NCBI GenBank assembly: GCA_964610765.1
Contig: CAZSWS010000007.1
Location: forward strand, 1 to 60,323
Reading direction: 5' to 3'
From: CAZSWS01 sp964610765
GTDB taxonomy: Bacteria > Bacteroidota > Bacteroidia > Bacteroidales > Tannerellaceae
Length of the DNA stretch: 60,323 bases
Below are positions 18,701-26,929 of this stretch, piece by piece. The notes beneath the pieces were generated by a model that saw only the letters and a list, made by a program, of their open reading frames with translations, was not told where the DNA came from and did no database searches. The translations under genes were made by a program, and so were the position numbers. How positions within the stretch are numbered: the stretch's first letter is position 1; every line of letters begins with the position of its first letter.

Positions 18701-18961
18701 GAGTGGTTTTCTGATCAAGTGGAGGTAATGAATGAAGCTACTATTTTAACTAATTCCGGAAGAACCTATCGCCCGGATCGAATTATTAATCGTGATGGGG
18801 TTGTCTCTATCATTGATTATAAGTTTGGTGAAGTACAGGATAAACGTTATCCATCACAAATCAGGCGTTATATGCGATTGATTCGCCAAATGGGTTATAA
18901 AGAGGTGCATGGATACTTATGGTATGCTTCTTTAGGAGTGATTGAAGAGGTCGTTTTATGA
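15791..18961 (+). CDS. UvrD/RecB-type helicase with C-terminal nuclease motifs (AddA-like)
   Basis: The ATG at 15791 is chosen because the Walker A motif ASAGSGKTHKL follows within 8 residues; a TTG lies in frame at 15767. The 1,056-residue protein shows superfamily 1 helicase motifs: FTNKATDEM (Ia), IDEFQDTS (II), GDVKQSIYRFRNSD (III), LTIHKSKGLGFKAVI (V) and YVAFTRAKEEL (VI). The C-terminus has YRPDRIINRDGVVSIIDYKFG, the D...DYK core of RecB-family nucleases. It probably processes double-strand ends for recombination. AddAB systems have a second nuclease subunit; no such gene is adjacent here. Confidence 0.88.
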   Translation: MLTIYKASAGSGKTHKLTGEYLQLLFKTPENYRHVLAVTFTNKATDEMKSRIMEELYHLGSGAPSDYMGTLKQETGKSEDVIRKLGKEILIRILHDFGAFNISTIDRFFQQTIRSFTREIGLQGGYGIEMDTESVLSEATDRLLLSLDQPGNNELIDWMIRFAEDKIEDGGGWNIRNDILKLGKEIFKEKYKVFGEELSKRLADKKVLSSYIQTLNRIIKQTEDESRKLGEEGLRLIAEYGLEPIDFKGGSKSGMRFFDQLASGACVPPGKSFQNFLNEVESWYTAKTPADLVAAITRAYSGGLYGVVESVMHFFSSMTYYNTAREIVRYYYTLGILSDLSIHVAAWRDEKNKMLIADTTELLNRVIDGSDVPFIYEKIGTRIGYYMIDEFQDTSRMQWENFLPLLKDSLAYKNPNLLVGDVKQSIYRFRNSDWTLLSEQVDRDFDVRQVKKETLMVNWRSFREIVLFNNELFESAPQLLQQLLNEQLAESSLVDEKKEELSQTIIHAYSESAQQVAPKLKEKEGHVQLHFISDTEEEKAPELILNQLPETIEQLQKNGYEPKDIAVLVRRNKEGAQVAEALLAYKMKHPESPYTFDIVSDEALFVSSASSVRFLISLFRHLDRPKEDSLRQIVWINLQLLNIDGEPIDQTVLDEKIKTVTRHSLYETAQHAYMLFFNYFPPEEQAYIQSFLDMCIEFAPHDTADLGNFIRWWDETGHRATVITPDSQNAIRILTIHKSKGLGFKAVIIPFANWELDHSHLNSPILWCQTSQAPFDALPLVPILYGKGLTDTFFSEDYFEEKMQTYMDSLNTLYVAFTRAKEELIVFAPISKGDSLRRVSDLLLTTVQNSITLSSKLREEEENNRLFEAGSWCKSQSVQEDSIAQLPLQPILQTSPDKRMHLRLRKSSTFFNDTNKQHGILMHEILSEIRTEIDIHEAVTQRYMMGEIEKGEVSQLIETLHQLINSDGAAEWFSDQVEVMNEATILTNSGRTYRPDRIINRDGVVSIIDYKFGEVQDKRYPSQIRRYMRLIRQMGYKEVHGYLWYASLGVIEEVVL

Positions 18962-19055
18962 GGTGTTATTCTTAAATGATAAAGATGAATCATAACAATA
19001 ATGCGCTCTTTTGTTTTAAAATATAAGTATAGTATTAAATTTAATTACGATTTTC

Positions 19056-19086
19056 TTTGTTGTTGTCTGAATTAATTCTATATTTG
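19056..19086 (+). promoter_or_regulatory. Promoter of the leucine operon leader
   Basis: TATATTTG (19079-19086) and a TTTG (19056-19059) are separated by 19 bp, matching the Bacteroidota TTG-N19-TAnnTTTG arrangement. Transcription would start near 19091, just before the leader peptide. Confidence 0.75.
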
Positions 19087-19109
19087 CAGCCATACAAAAA
19101 AGAAACGTA

Positions 19110-19190
19110 ATGTTTGATAGTTTAATTAACAGTATTTCTATTTCTCTTCTAGGTATTCTGCTTATTCAGTATAAGTGTGAAGTGAGATAG
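19110..19190 (+). CDS. Leucine/isoleucine-rich leader peptide (attenuator)
   Basis: A 26-codon open frame starts about 20 nt after the predicted transcript start. Ten of 26 residues are Leu or Ile, concentrated in SISISLLGILLI (residues 8-19). The last codons (GTG AGA before TAG) carry GTGAGA at 19182-19187, which can pair with TCTCAC at 19222-19227, part of the downstream terminator stem. This is the classic layout of a leader in which ribosome stalling on scarce Leu-tRNA or Ile-tRNA exposes an antiterminator. It is otherwise too short to be recognised by homology. Confidence 0.75.
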   Translation: MFDSLINSISISLLGILLIQYKCEVR

Positions 19191-19216
19191 CTATATTAAA
19201 TAACTAAGGATATAAG

Positions 19217-19253
19217 GCCTTTCTCACATCAAAGTGGGGAAGGCTTTTTTTTT
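19217..19253 (+). terminator. Attenuator terminator before leuA
   Basis: An 11-bp stem (GCCTTTCTCAC at 19217-19227, GTGGGGAAGGC at 19234-19244, two G-U pairs) has the 6-nt loop ATCAAA and nine T after it. It stands between the leader peptide and leuA, so it would block the operon unless an alternative structure forms. Confidence 0.85.
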
Positions 19254-19285
19254 AATTGTAATTACTCATTTAATCGTTTGAATTT

Positions 19286-20782
19286 ATGTCTGATAGATTG
19301 TTTGTTTTTGATACAACTTTGCGTGATGGTGAACAAGTTCCCGGTTGTCAGTTAAATACGGTTGAAAAGATACAAGTGGCAAAAGCGTTGGAGCAGTTAG
19401 GAGTTGATGTAATTGAAGCAGGGTTTCCGGTTTCAAGTCCGGGAGATTTTAAAAGTGTGTTAGATATTTCAAAAGCTGTAACATGGCCCATCGTTTGTGC
19501 ACTAACGCGAGCTGTAGAAGGTGATATTGACGCAGCTGCTGAAGCACTCGTATATGCTAAAAGAAAACGTATCCATACGGGAATTGGCACATCTGATTTT
19601 CATATTAACTATAAATTCAATTCGACACGCGAAGAAATCATAGAAAGAGCGATAGCAGCGGTCAAGTATGCGAAGAAAAAAGTAGAAGACGTAGAGTTCT
19701 ATTGCGAAGATGCAGGACGGACAGATAATGCTTATTTGGCTCAGGTTGTTGAAGCTGTGATTAAAGCAGGTGCTACGGTTGTAAATATTCCGGACACAAC
19801 GGGCTATTGTCTTCCGAGCGAGTTTGGAGATAAGATTAAATATTTGTTTGAACATGTGGATGGCATTCATAAAATTATTCTTTCTTGCCACTGTCACAAT
19901 GACCTTGGACTTGCTACTGCTAATACGATTCAGGCAGTGCTGAATGGAGTGCGACAAGTTGAGGTCACAATGAATGGTATAGGTGAACGAGCGGGGAACA
20001 CTTCACTGGAAGAAGTAGCCATGATTCTTCAAAGCCATAAGCATATAGGAATTAGCACCAATATTAATAGCCGTAAAATTTATTCTACCAGTCGTCTGGT
20101 TTCAAGCTTGATGAATATGCCTGTTCAGCCCAATAAAGCAATAGTAGGGCGTAATGCCTTTGCTCATTCATCAGGAATTCATCAAGACGGGGTGTTGAAA
20201 AACAGAGAAAGTTATGAAATAATCGACCCAAAGGATGTTGGTATTGATGAAAGTTCAATTGTATTGACAGCCCGTAGCGGGCGCGCAGCGTTGAAACATC
20301 GTTTGCAAGTATTAGGAGTCGAACTTGAAAAAGAAATATTAGATGGGGTTTATGAGAAATTTTTAAAGTTAGCCGATCAGAAAAAAGATATAACAGACGA
20401 CGACATACTCGTATTAGTAGGTAAAGACCGAACAGCTTCGCACCGTATAAAATTGGAATACTTACAAGTAACCTCCGGAGTGGGTCTGCAATCAGTAGCA
20501 AGTGTATGTTTGAATATTGCCGGAGAAAAGTTTGAAGCAGCCGCTTCAGGTAATGGACCGGTCGATGCTGCCATTAATGCAGTCAAAGCGATTATTCATC
20601 GTCAGATGGTTATTCAAGAGTTTTTGATACAAGCCATCAATAAAGGTAGTGATGATGTAGGGAAAGTGCATATGCAGGTGGAGTATGAAGGAATGAATTA
20701 TTATGGATTTTCAGCCAATACAGATATTATCGCTGCTTCGTGTGAAGCATTTATAGATGCAATTAATAAATTTATAGTCTAA
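19286..20782 (+). CDS. leuA: 2-isopropylmalate synthase
   Basis: The enzyme condenses 2-ketoisovalerate with acetyl-CoA, the first committed step to leucine. Its 498 residues show the DRE-TIM signature FDTTLRDGEQVPG (residues 8-20), metal-binding HCHNDLGLATANT (about residue 202) and NGIGERAGN. A C-terminal LeuA regulatory domain (about 380-498) would bind leucine for feedback inhibition. leuC follows after 17 bp. Transcription appears controlled by the leader and terminator just upstream. Confidence 0.94.
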   Translation: MSDRLFVFDTTLRDGEQVPGCQLNTVEKIQVAKALEQLGVDVIEAGFPVSSPGDFKSVLDISKAVTWPIVCALTRAVEGDIDAAAEALVYAKRKRIHTGIGTSDFHINYKFNSTREEIIERAIAAVKYAKKKVEDVEFYCEDAGRTDNAYLAQVVEAVIKAGATVVNIPDTTGYCLPSEFGDKIKYLFEHVDGIHKIILSCHCHNDLGLATANTIQAVLNGVRQVEVTMNGIGERAGNTSLEEVAMILQSHKHIGISTNINSRKIYSTSRLVSSLMNMPVQPNKAIVGRNAFAHSSGIHQDGVLKNRESYEIIDPKDVGIDESSIVLTARSGRAALKHRLQVLGVELEKEILDGVYEKFLKLADQKKDITDDDILVLVGKDRTASHRIKLEYLQVTSGVGLQSVASVCLNIAGEKFEAAASGNGPVDAAINAVKAIIHRQMVIQEFLIQAINKGSDDVGKVHMQVEYEGMNYYGFSANTDIIAASCEAFIDAINKFIV

Positions 20783-20799
20783 TCAATAAATACAGAAAT

Positions 20800-22218
20800 A
20801 TGGGACAGACATTATTCGATAAAATATGGGAAAAGCATGTGGTTGATACACTTCCCGGAAATACGATTCAATTATATATAGACCACCTGTTCTGTCATGA
20901 AGTGACTAGCCCACAGGCTTTTGAAGGATTAAAACAACGGGGGCTACAACCTTTTCGTCCGGATAATATAACCTGTATCACAGATCATAATATACCGACA
21001 ATCAATCAGGAAAAACGCATAGAAGACCCTGTGTCAAGAAAGCAAGTAGAGGTGATGAATGAGAATGCCCGTGTGTTTGGACTCAGACATTATGGTCTGT
21101 TACATCCTAAAAACGGGATAGTACATATTGTAGGAACTGAAACAGGAATTACTCAACCGGGCATGACCATCGTTTGTGGCGACTCACACACATCTACCCA
21201 TGGAGCTATGGGGTGTATTGCCTTTGGCATAGGAACAAGTGAAGTAGAAATGGTTTTAGCTACCCAATGTATTTTGCAGAGCAAACCTAAAACCATGCGT
21301 ATTTCAGTAGAAGGTGAACGAGGAAAAGGTGTAACTGCTAAGGATGTGGCGTTGTACATTATTAGTCAGGTGACGACCGGAGGGGCAACCGGACATTTTA
21401 TAGAGTTTAGCGGGTCGACCATTCGCCAAATGAATATGGAAGAGCGATTCACATTGTGTAATTTGTCAATAGAAATGGGTGCACGCGGTGGATTGATTGC
21501 TCCGGATGATGTTACGATTGATTATTTAAGAGGACGAGAGTTTGCTCCACCTGAAAATCAATGGGATAAGGCCGTAGCTAAGTGGAAACAATTGTTTAGC
21601 GACGAAGATGCTGTTTTTGATAAGGAAGTTCACTATAAGGCTGAAGATATTGAACCATTCATTACCTATGGAACAAATCCGGGTATGGGGGTTGGTATTA
21701 CAGGAAGTATTCCTTTGCTTCAGGACGTTGCTGAAGAGAGTAGAAAGTCGTTTGAAAAGTCCATGAATTACATGGGCTTTAATCCCGGTGAGAAAATGCT
21801 GGGTAAAAAAATAGATTATGTGTTCCTAGGTAGTTGTACCAATGGGCGTATAGAAGATTTTCGTTCATTCACCCGTTTAGTTCAAGGACGTCAGAAGTCA
21901 CCGGATGTTACTGTTTGGTTAGTTCCGGGTAGCTGGCAGGTAGAAAAGCAAATACGTGAAGAAGGATTGGATAAAGTATTGAAGGCAGCCGGTTTTGAAC
22001 TTCGTCAACCGGGTTGTTCAGCCTGTTTGGCTATGAATGATGACAAAGTTCCCCCGGGAAAATATGCAGTGTCCACATCTAATCGCAACTTTGAGGGACG
22101 TCAAGGACCGGGAGCACGAACAATACTTGCCAGTCCTTTAGTGGCTGCGGCTGCGGCCGTCACCGGATACATCACAGACCCAAGAGACTTAATGACTGAA
22201 GGGGCTTTAATTGATTAA
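20800..22218 (+). CDS. leuC: 3-isopropylmalate dehydratase large subunit
   Basis: This is the aconitase-family large subunit that isomerises 2- to 3-isopropylmalate with LeuD. The 472-residue protein has GDSHTSTHGAMG (about residue 127), GSCTNGRIEDF and PGCSACLAMNDD, which supply the three 4Fe-4S cysteines. SNRNFEGRQG near the C-terminus is also conserved. It lies third in order after the leader and leuA, with leuD 14 bp downstream. Confidence 0.96.
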   Translation: MGQTLFDKIWEKHVVDTLPGNTIQLYIDHLFCHEVTSPQAFEGLKQRGLQPFRPDNITCITDHNIPTINQEKRIEDPVSRKQVEVMNENARVFGLRHYGLLHPKNGIVHIVGTETGITQPGMTIVCGDSHTSTHGAMGCIAFGIGTSEVEMVLATQCILQSKPKTMRISVEGERGKGVTAKDVALYIISQVTTGGATGHFIEFSGSTIRQMNMEERFTLCNLSIEMGARGGLIAPDDVTIDYLRGREFAPPENQWDKAVAKWKQLFSDEDAVFDKEVHYKAEDIEPFITYGTNPGMGVGITGSIPLLQDVAEESRKSFEKSMNYMGFNPGEKMLGKKIDYVFLGSCTNGRIEDFRSFTRLVQGRQKSPDVTVWLVPGSWQVEKQIREEGLDKVLKAAGFELRQPGCSACLAMNDDKVPPGKYAVSTSNRNFEGRQGPGARTILASPLVAAAAAVTGYITDPRDLMTEGALID

Positions 22219-22232
22219 AAAGACTATGAATT

Positions 22233-22829
22233 ATGAGAAATAAAATAAATCAAATCACATCAACTTGTGTTCCTATTCCGATGGAGAATATTGATACAGA
22301 TCAGATTATACCGGCTCGTTTTCTTAAAGCTACCACGAGAGAGGGATTTGGAGAGAATCTTTTTTATGACTGGCGTTACGATAAAGCAGGCAATCCTATT
22401 GAGAAGTTTGTATTGAATAATCCAACGTATAAAGGAGAAGTATTGATCGCAGGAAAAAACTTTGGTTCCGGTAGTAGTCGGGAGCATGCTGCTTGGGCTA
22501 TTGCAGATTATGGATTTAAGGTGGTTGTTAGTAGTTTTTTTGCTGATATATTCATGAACAATGCCATGAACAACGGTCTTTTGCCGGTGGTTGTTTCTCC
22601 ACAATTTCTTAGTGGCCTTTTTTCAGTCGTTGAAGAAAACCCACAAGCCATTGTTCATATCAACTTGCCTGAGCAAACTATTACGAATAAGGAAATCGGT
22701 CAGACTGCACATTTTGAAATTAATGAATATAAAAAAGAATGCCTGATGACCGGTTTAGATGATATAGACTATTTGCTGTCTAATAAAGACAAGATTGTAT
22801 GGTATGAATCGAACCTAGACAAGACATGA
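22233..22829 (+). CDS. leuD: 3-isopropylmalate dehydratase small subunit
   Basis: The 198-residue protein completes the LeuCD isomerase by providing the swivelling domain. Motifs include NIDTDQIIPARFL (residues 19-31) and GKNFGSGSSREHAAWA (about residue 74). The stop codon overlaps the next start (ATGA at 22826), so the two genes are probably translated together. Confidence 0.95.
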   Translation: MRNKINQITSTCVPIPMENIDTDQIIPARFLKATTREGFGENLFYDWRYDKAGNPIEKFVLNNPTYKGEVLIAGKNFGSGSSREHAAWAIADYGFKVVVSSFFADIFMNNAMNNGLLPVVVSPQFLSGLFSVVEENPQAIVHINLPEQTITNKEIGQTAHFEINEYKKECLMTGLDDIDYLLSNKDKIVWYESNLDKT

Positions 22830-24343
22830 AGACAATTGAAATAATGGATGCAACCCTTAGAGAGGGTGAACAAACTTCCGGAGTATCATTTTCCTCCCAT
22901 GAGAAGTTAGGGATTGCCCGGGTATTGCTTCAAGGGTTAAATGTAGATCGAGTTGAGATAGCTTCTGCCCGGGTGTCGGCAGGTGAGTTCAATTCGGTTA
23001 CTCGGTTGATAAAATGGGCTAAAGAACAGCACGTTTTAGATCGTTTGGAAGTGCTTGGATTTGTTGATCAGGGGCAATCTCTACAATGGATTAATCAAGC
23101 GGGCTGTAAAGTAATGAATTTGCTGTGTAAAGGATCATATAAGCATCTGTCTCAACAATTGAAAAAAACAGTTGAAGAGCATATACGAGATGTTGGTGGT
23201 ATTATTCAGCAAGCGCAAGAATTGGGTGTTTCTGTAAATGTATATTTGGAAGATTGGTCGAACGGGATGACTGATTCTCCGGACTATGTATATCAGTTTA
23301 CGGATGCTCTGATGCAAATGCCGTTGAAACGCATCATGCTGCCGGATACATTAGGTGTGCTGAATGCTGAAAATACATACCTGTATTGTGCAGACATGAT
23401 TAAGCGTTATCCGAATGCTCATTTTGACTTTCATGCACACAATGACTACGACTTGGCTACTGCGAATGTATATGCTGCTGTTAAAGCAGGTGTTTCAGGC
23501 GTACATGTGACGGTGAACGGATTAGGCGAACGTGCAGGAAACGCCTCTGTTAGTAGTGTGATACCTATTATTCATGATCAGTTGAAGATGAAAACAACTG
23601 TCAATGAAAGCAAAATAAACATGGCTAGTAAATTGGTAGAGACGTATTCGGGTATCCATATTGCATCTAATAAACCTATTGTAGGTGATTATGTGTTTAC
23701 GCAATGTGCCGGAGTGCATGCAGATGGCGATAATAAAAACAATCTGTATTGTAACGATTTAATTCCGGAACGTTTTGGACGCACACGCGAGTATGCTTTA
23801 GGGAAAATGTCCGGCAAAGCCAATATTCTCAAAAATCTAAAAGCTTTAGATATCGAACTTGACGATGAGTCAATGAAGAAAGTTACCCAGCGAATTGTTG
23901 AGTTGGGCGATAAGAAAGAGCGGGTTACGCAAGAGGATTTACCTTATATTATATCGGATGTGTTGAAACAGGATAATGGGCAAATCAATAAAATAAAGAT
24001 TTTAAACTACTCGCTCTCTTTAGCACAAGGGTTGAAGCCTATTGCTTCACTCAAAATTGAAATAGAAGAAAAAGCCTATGAGGAAACGGCGATGGGCGAT
24101 GGACAATATGATGCTTTTGTGCGTGCATTACGCAAAATCTATAAAAGACTGGGTCGACCTTTTCCCATGTTGACAAACTATTCAGTGACCATCCCTCCGG
24201 GTGGTCGTACAGATGCATTTGTACAAACTGTTATAACTTGGCGTTTAGACGGTGTTGAGTTTAAAACACGGGGTTTGGATGCCGACCAGACCGAGGCAGC
24301 TATTAAAGCAACGTTGAAGATGCTGAATAAAATAGAAAAGTAA
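22826..24343 (+). CDS. Second 2-isopropylmalate/citramalate synthase-family enzyme
   Basis: The 505-residue protein has the DRE-TIM catalytic motif MDATLREGEQTSG (residues 7-19), metal-binding DFHAHNDYDLATAN (about residue 201) and NGLGERAGN, then a C-terminal LeuA-type dimer domain (about 380-500). It differs clearly from LeuA upstream: GEQTSGVSF replaces GEQVPGCQL, and the overall identity looks low by eye. Family members include (R)-citramalate synthase, which starts threonine-independent isoleucine synthesis from pyruvate. That would suit the Ile codons in the leader, but the substrate cannot be settled here. Bacteroides relatives carry this gene in the leu cluster. Confidence 0.82.
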   Translation: MKTIEIMDATLREGEQTSGVSFSSHEKLGIARVLLQGLNVDRVEIASARVSAGEFNSVTRLIKWAKEQHVLDRLEVLGFVDQGQSLQWINQAGCKVMNLLCKGSYKHLSQQLKKTVEEHIRDVGGIIQQAQELGVSVNVYLEDWSNGMTDSPDYVYQFTDALMQMPLKRIMLPDTLGVLNAENTYLYCADMIKRYPNAHFDFHAHNDYDLATANVYAAVKAGVSGVHVTVNGLGERAGNASVSSVIPIIHDQLKMKTTVNESKINMASKLVETYSGIHIASNKPIVGDYVFTQCAGVHADGDNKNNLYCNDLIPERFGRTREYALGKMSGKANILKNLKALDIELDDESMKKVTQRIVELGDKKERVTQEDLPYIISDVLKQDNGQINKIKILNYSLSLAQGLKPIASLKIEIEEKAYEETAMGDGQYDAFVRALRKIYKRLGRPFPMLTNYSVTIPPGGRTDAFVQTVITWRLDGVEFKTRGLDADQTEAAIKATLKMLNKIEK

Positions 24344-24438
24344 AATAACACTTGTTATATATGTGATGATTGGTTTGTGAATAGGTGAAGAGGGTTCTCA
24401 ATCAATGTTAATTGAGTGTAAAAGTCGGGTGAAAAAAG

Positions 24439-24446
24439 TATTTTTG
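24439..24446 (+). promoter_or_regulatory. Putative -7 promoter box of the split nucleotidase genes
   Basis: TATTTTTG fits TAnnTTTG, 24 bp before the ATG at 24471. It lies in the 127-bp gap after the leucine operon. Confidence 0.4.
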
Positions 24447-24470
24447 CAGAATAAATGCAAAAATAACTAC

Positions 24471-25238
24471 ATGAGGTCAATACTATATTTTTTCACCTTA
24501 TTGCTTTTGATAACGTCTTGTCAAACGCAAAAGCGCCTTAGCGCAGATGGTCCTGATATGCAGATATCATGGAAACGTATACCGGTTAACCAAACAGCCA
24601 ATCCAGACCCGACAATGACCGCATTGGTTGATAAATATAGGGGAGTGCTTGATGAAGAAATGAATCAGGTCGTTGCGACTTCACTGGATGAAATGCTGTA
24701 TCACCGTCCGGAAAGTAAATTGACCAATTTTACTTCTGATGCCATGACATTGTTGCAAACAGACTTGACAGAAGGAAAACCCATCGATCTTGCAATGATG
24801 AATGTAAGTGGACATCGGGCATCCATCAGAAAAGGCGAAGTCACCATGCGCGATTTGTACAGCACCTATTCGTTCGATAATGAGTTGGTTGTATTGTTGC
24901 TAACAGGCGATGTGCTGATGGAGCTTTTTATAGCGTATGCAAAAATAGGAGGTGCGGGTGTTTCTTCCGGCGTAAAGCTGGTTATAGGAAAAGATAAGAC
25001 GCTGCGGGAAGCCAAACTAAACGGCATGTCTATCAATCCGGAACAAGTATATACATTGGTGACACTTGATTATTTAGCTGAGGGAAATGATAATATGCGT
25101 GCTATGACCAAAGCACTGTCGGTCATACCCGTTCAGATTACTTTACGAGATTACATGATTGCCTATGTTCGCTCATTGACAGAAAACGGAATTCCTTTGA
25201 GTGCTAAGGAAGATGAACGTATTGTTATAGTAGATTAG
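24471..25238 (+). CDS. Lipoprotein with 5'-nucleotidase C-terminal domain
   Basis: The ATG at 24471 is preferred over one at 24405 because it opens directly into a signal peptide with lipobox ITSC. The roughly 255-residue product matches only the C-terminal, substrate-binding half of UshA-type 5'-nucleotidases: SKLTNFTSDAM, then DLAMMNVSGHRASIRKGEVTMRDLYSTYSFDN, then AEGNDNM. The metal-binding half is encoded by the next gene, 28 bp downstream. Together they may act in the periplasm on nucleotides or related phosphate esters. Confidence 0.85.
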   Translation: MRSILYFFTLLLLITSCQTQKRLSADGPDMQISWKRIPVNQTANPDPTMTALVDKYRGVLDEEMNQVVATSLDEMLYHRPESKLTNFTSDAMTLLQTDLTEGKPIDLAMMNVSGHRASIRKGEVTMRDLYSTYSFDNELVVLLLTGDVLMELFIAYAKIGGAGVSSGVKLVIGKDKTLREAKLNGMSINPEQVYTLVTLDYLAEGNDNMRAMTKALSVIPVQITLRDYMIAYVRSLTENGIPLSAKEDERIVIVD

Positions 25239-25266
25239 TAATAGAAAACGATGAAAGGACAAACAG

Positions 25267-26094
25267 ATGAAAATAAATAAATATATAGGGATACTTTGCC
25301 TGACTCTGCTTCTCTCGACTAATCTTGCTGCACAACAGAAGAAGCTTGTCATCTTGCATACGAATGATATGCATAGCCAGGTGGAACCATTCTCTCACAA
25401 TGATCGATACAACCCGGGTATGGCAGGAATGGTTAATCTTAAAGCTGTTGTTGACTCTATTCGTTCTTTATATGACCATGTATTGCTGCTAGATGCCGGA
25501 GACGTGGTGCAAGGAACACCCTATTACAACCTGTTTAGTGGAAGGGCGGAAATAGAATCAATGAGTCAAATAGGTTATGACGCAGCAACTATCGGAAATC
25601 ATGAGTTTGATAAAGGGATGGATAGTCTGAAGATGATTTATGAGTTGGCTAACTTCCCCATTGTCTGCTGTAATTACGACATGAGTAAAACACCCTTAAA
25701 GCATGTTGTTAAACCTTATGTAATCCTTAAAAAATCGGGTTTAAAAATAGGTATAATGGGGGTAGGGACAAATCCGGAGGGATTGATTCAAAAGAATAAA
25801 TATACAGAAATGGTGTTCCTTCCGGTGGTTGAAACGGCCAATAAGTATGCTGAAATTTTGAAAGTAAAGAAAAAGTGTGATATAGTTATTTGTTTGACAC
25901 ATATTGGCTATAGAAATGACTTGAATTTAGCTGCAAAATCTCGAAATATAGACTTTTTTATTGGTGGGCATTCACATACTTTTATGCAAAATGCTGACTT
26001 TGTATTGAATGCTGATGGAAAAACAGTAACGGTAAGCCAATGTGGAAAAGGGGCAGCTTTTGTAGGAATGTATGAGATTTTGATTCATAAATAA
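25267..26094 (+). CDS. 5'-nucleotidase metallophosphatase domain protein
   Basis: A signal peptide (ILCLTLLLSTNLAAQ) precedes the N-terminal catalytic domain of the UshA family: LHTNDMHSQVEP, DAGDVVQGTPYY, TIGNHEFDKG and IGGHSHTFMQ give the metal ligands. The protein stops at 275 residues, where full-length enzymes continue into the C-terminal domain. That domain is on the gene before it, so the usual N-to-C order is reversed across two genes. The stop codon overlaps the queH start by one base. Confidence 0.88.
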   Translation: MKINKYIGILCLTLLLSTNLAAQQKKLVILHTNDMHSQVEPFSHNDRYNPGMAGMVNLKAVVDSIRSLYDHVLLLDAGDVVQGTPYYNLFSGRAEIESMSQIGYDAATIGNHEFDKGMDSLKMIYELANFPIVCCNYDMSKTPLKHVVKPYVILKKSGLKIGIMGVGTNPEGLIQKNKYTEMVFLPVVETANKYAEILKVKKKCDIVICLTHIGYRNDLNLAAKSRNIDFFIGGHSHTFMQNADFVLNADGKTVTVSQCGKGAAFVGMYEILIHK

Positions 26095-26843
26095 TGAATG
26101 CAGCTGACTTACTCCAGAAACTTCCAATCGGACAAAAGATAAATTATGATCGGTTGATGCAACAGGTTTTTCGATGGTGGAACAATGAGAACCGTCGTCC
26201 GCACGTATTGTTGCATAGTTGTTGTGCACCATGTAGCAGTTCTGTATTGGAAACATTAAGCAGTCAAGCAGAAGTTAGCGTCTATTTTTACAATCCGAAC
26301 ATTCATCCGGAAGAGGAGTATCGGTTGAGAGAAAAAACGCTTAGTCTATTCATAGAACAGTTTAATGAAAATGCGGGTCGTGATATACATTTTATAGCAG
26401 CTCCGTATGAATCCGAACTTTTTTTTAAAGAAACAAAGGATTTAAAAGATGCTCCGGAAGGTGGTATACGTTGTCAGACTTGCTATCGTATGCGTTTAAG
26501 AGCTGCTGCTCAAAAAGCATTGGAATTGGGTTGTGACTATTTTACCAGTTCACTCACTATTAGTCCGTTAAAAAAGGCAGAAACGATCAATCAGATAGGC
26601 TTTGAATTGCAGCAAGAGGTTGGTGTGCATTTTCTGCCCTCTGACTTTAAGAAAAACAATGGTTATAAGCGGTCGGTTGAGTTGACCGAAGTTTATCAAA
26701 TCTATCGGCAAAACTTTTGCGGTTGTGTTTATGCCTCATCTAAACAAGGATTGTCGCTTACGGATATTGCGTCTAATGCTATACAGAAACTAGTGGAAAT
26801 GGAAAATAATTCCGAGCAAGAATCAATAAATTCCCAATCTTAA
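26094..26843 (+). CDS. queH: Epoxyqueuosine reductase QueH
   Basis: The 249-residue cytoplasmic protein is of the DUF208/QueH family, which reduces epoxyqueuosine to queuosine in tRNA and replaces the B12-dependent QueG. The cysteine motifs are HSCCAPCSS (about residue 42) and RCQTCYRMRL (about residue 124), and there is a further NFCGC near residue 205. These are the expected metal-cluster and redox cysteines. It starts inside the TAATG junction with the nucleotidase gene, suggesting translational coupling by position rather than function. Confidence 0.9.
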   Translation: MNAADLLQKLPIGQKINYDRLMQQVFRWWNNENRRPHVLLHSCCAPCSSSVLETLSSQAEVSVYFYNPNIHPEEEYRLREKTLSLFIEQFNENAGRDIHFIAAPYESELFFKETKDLKDAPEGGIRCQTCYRMRLRAAAQKALELGCDYFTSSLTISPLKKAETINQIGFELQQEVGVHFLPSDFKKNNGYKRSVELTEVYQIYRQNFCGCVYASSKQGLSLTDIASNAIQKLVEMENNSEQESINSQS

Positions 26844-26915
26844 ATTCAAATCACTCATTTTTTATTGAGATATATTTTCTGCAGATAAATTACTTTACTT
26901 TTCAGTAATTGTATG

Positions 26916-26923
26916 TAGTTTTG
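26916..26923 (+). promoter_or_regulatory. Putative -7 promoter box before the TPP riboswitch
   Basis: TAGTTTTG fits TAnnTTTG. Transcription from it would start near 26930, right at the 5' side of the aptamer. Confidence 0.45.
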
Positions 26924-26929
26924 TTCAAT

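Noticed and set aside
19502..20501. Minus-strand open frames opposite leuA
   Set aside because: They are antisense shadows of a well-conserved gene, with no promoter, signal or recognisable domain.
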